DNA from: Lytechinus pictus
Lineage: Eukaryota > Echinodermata > Echinoidea > Temnopleuroida > Toxopneustidae
NCBI RefSeq assembly: GCF_037042905.1
Contig: NC_087256.1
Coordinates: 31,398,501 to 31,462,500 of the forward strand
DNA length: 64,000 bases
Direction of reading: 5' to 3'
The notes below the pieces were generated by a model, which worked only from the letters and a program-made list of their open reading frames with translations, was not told the DNA's origin and ran no database searches. The position numbers and the translations under genes were made by a program. Shown piece by piece: positions 61,605 through 64,000 of the stretch (its first letter is position 1; every line of letters starts with the position of its first letter).

Positions 61605-62150
61605 AAAGGACAAGTCCATCACAACAAAAAGTTTATTTGAATAAAAAGAGAAATATCTAACAAGTATGACGCAGCTGAAAAGAAAGTTATGACATTTTTA
61701 AATGTCGCTTAATTTCACAAAAGAGTAATCATAATATGCACCTCCTGGTCTATATGCAAATGAGGATACTGATGATGTCACCCGCTCATTATGAAATAAC
61801 CAATTTTCACCTTATTGACATGTGAAAGAAAGTTTTATTCCTCCCTGAACATATGGAATTACATGTAATATTGTGCCAACATTTTATGGTTTATTCAAGT
61901 TGATCCTTATTGTCAAATTAGTAAAATTTAATCATGGTATAATTCAAACAATAAAAAAGTAATAGTGAGCGAGGTCATCATGATCTTCGATTCTCTCATG
62001 TGCATGTCACTGAGTTGTGCATATAATCATTTTGTGGAAAATAAGTGAAACTTTAAATTGTCATAACTTTTATCTTAAATCAGATTTTGATTAAATTTTC
62101 AGCGTTATGCGTGTTTTTTTTTTCTCCATTGATTCAAATTCATTAAAAAA
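61605..62150. mobile_element. fold-back element copy
   Basis: It begins AAAGGACAAGTCCATC (compare the reverse complement of the right end of 21142-21738). It contains 'gaaagttatgacatttttaaa' facing 'aaattgtcataactttt', and ends in 'attttcagcgttatgcg'. The outer right end is lost. Confidence 0.7.
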
Positions 62151-62159
62151 AGATTTATT

Positions 62160-63160
62160 GTATTTACAATAAAATATGTAAATCTGGCTATGAGGACATA
62201 AAGGCCTAGAGCCCAGTGCACAATACACGATCCGTTGTAATCTGATTTTCGATAAAAATATGGCAGCGTTTGATAACAACGTTTCAACCTAGAAAATCTA
62301 AACGATCAAAGTTCCGAATAATGGGATTGATATCAAAATCAAATTCCAGTCAATTTCGAACCTCTAGGGATAGAAGCAAATTCAATTCTAAATTGTAGTG
62401 ACGTCATAATCGGCTGCGGCGCCTTGAAGCCATTTTTAAAATATTACTTTACTTTGACCAAAAGGCTAGCTGCAAAGCAGAATTCTGTTTTTAAGTATTC
62501 TTTGTATTGTGCCGAACTTAAAATTAAAAATGATTTGACTTGTTGGAACATTAAAATTTAATACAAAGTGGGATTTGCTCGAAAATCGAGTGGTAGTCGG
62601 ATCGTTTAGTGTGCGCCGGGCTTAAGAATAGGGTTAATAATAATGATTTTTTTTAATAATAATAAATAAGTGCATTTGATGGTGGAACCAGAGAAAGATA
62701 AGAAAATAGCTCTAGAAAGGGTTAGAAAGGAAAAACAGAATCTTAAGAATCCCAATAATTAAATTCAAAATCGACCGAATCACTTAAAATTCAAAACGCC
62801 TAAATACATTCCAGGGCACGGATTCAGGATTGCGGGATGGCAGGGGGCAGCACAAATCAATCACTTATCCTCTCTAAAAATAATACATTTGACTAGCAAA
62901 ACGCCCTTACCCAAAAAAGAAAAATAAATGAATAAATAGATCAATAAATAAACAAATAAATAAATAAATAAATATTCAGTAAAAATTAGACATTTTTCGT
63001 CTACATCACTTTGAAATGGGGGAAGGCACAAGAAAGAGGTACAAAATATCAGTTAACAAATTTGAGTCAAGAGGGGGGGCGTGTATCCCTTAGCCCCCAT
63101 GATCCACGAGAGAGAGAGGGGGGAGGTAAGAGACAAGGAGAGTAGATTTACCATCGTGTA
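62160..63160. other. gene-free stretch
   Basis: No exon. (AAAT)n run near 62930-62975; a GAGAGAG run near 63107-63120. Confidence 0.45.
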
Positions 63161-63164
63161 TCAC

Positions 63165-63990
63165 CATCGCTGCCATTACCATCTTCATCTCCATCATCAT
63201 CACTTTCATCATTACCAACATCCCCTATCGCAGCAATCACAATAATTAATTTGAATTAGATTAAATAGCAATTTCCTCATTATTTTTCTTGTATATCACA
63301 TACTTTAAACTTGCCGTTTGACTCATTTTAGATTTTTCCCCTCAAACTCAACTTCCATATAGATATAATACCGGTTCAATTATCTACTTTTTAATTTCAT
63401 TTGCTATATTGTTTACATATATACATCAGTGACATATGGATAGATATTTATATTTATTTTGCAGTTCATTTGCTGATTTTTTTTTATTGAATTATATGTT
63501 TGTATAGACATCCCTCGCTGCCTTACCTGTAGTAGGAAGGAATGACTGGCGTTACAGGAATTTTACTATTTTTTTTTTCAGGCAACTCCAGGTCTGCAGT
63601 AGGGGAGTCAGCTTTCAAATTGTGTAATACTTTGTAATGTCATCATCCTATGGTTCTGTTTGTTGTTTGAAATGCCGAATAAATGATAATAAAATAATTA
63701 CCAAAATCACCATCATCCATCATCACCTCCGCCAACTCATACAGCCACCACCACTACCATTATCATATTCATCACCGTCATCATCACTATCATCACCAAC
63801 ATCTCCATCTTCATCACCACCACCATCTCCATCACCACCATCATCTTCATCACTATCATCATCACCGTCATCATCATCTTCATCATCATCATTATCATCA
63901 CCATCATCATCATCGCCATCACCATCATCACCATCATCATCTTCATCACCACTATCATCGAATCACTACCACCACTACAAGTCTACAACC
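63165..63990. repeat. (CAT/CAC)n microsatellite fields
   Basis: Two ATC/ACC triplet fields (63165-63225 and 63700-63975) flank ordinary AT-rich sequence. Antisense frames are poly-Met/Val artefacts. Confidence 0.85.
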
Positions 63991-64000
63991 ATCATTCTCA

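Overview
The window looks like nuclear DNA from an echinoderm, most likely a sea urchin. It is AT-rich, packed with di-, tri- and tetranucleotide microsatellites, fold-back (MITE-like) elements and tRNA-derived SINEs, and its few genes are small and split by GT..AG introns. No bacterial gene organisation, retrotransposon reverse transcriptase or transposase ORF is visible. The species call is inference from repeat style. Almost every long open frame is an artefact of simple repeats.

Three real protein-coding genes can be assembled by hand from splice sites. Gene A (+ strand, 28961-32974), gene B (- strand, 44668-41059) and gene C (- strand, 58891-53919) encode secreted proteins of 234, 244 and 243 residues. 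Each has exactly five coding exons, four phase-0 introns and an N-terminal signal peptide. Each has six cysteines after the signal, N-glycosylation sequons, and amphipathic helical stretches in exons 1, 3 and 5. The exon plan is long first exon / short exon 2 (12-28 codons) / exon 3 of 51-62 codons / exon 4 of 20-28 codons / last exon. This is the classic plan of vertebrate class II helical cytokines (IL-10 family, type III interferon, fish type I interferon) and close to that of class I cytokines. I read the window as a cluster of three divergent helical-cytokine-like genes in an invertebrate. This is the most interesting content here. B and C share strand, cysteine-per-exon pattern (2/0/1/1/2) and an exon-4 Cys-Pro-Leu motif, so they are probably sister paralogues; A is more distant.

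Each gene also has a plausible upstream non-coding first exon with a TATA-like box and Rel/NF-kappaB-like motifs 5' of it (A: 25538-25864; B: 46216-45903; C: 60031-59734). In B and C the first ATG of the inferred spliced mRNA is the signal-peptide ATG. Gene A carries a 114-bp tandem duplication of its exon-2 splice acceptor.

Layout: 1-25500 is repeat-rich with no convincing gene (fold-backs at 4970, 21142 and 22071; SINEs at 4749, 12570, 21870 and 23806; a 54-bp minisatellite at 19555-20720; a degenerate ORF pair at 11363-11685). 25538-32974 is gene A and its putative promoter. 33000-41050 is microsatellites and one SINE. 41059-46216 is gene B. 46260-53900 is repeats, including an 825-bp fold-back and a long ATC array. 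53919-60031 is gene C. 60040-64000 is repeats only.
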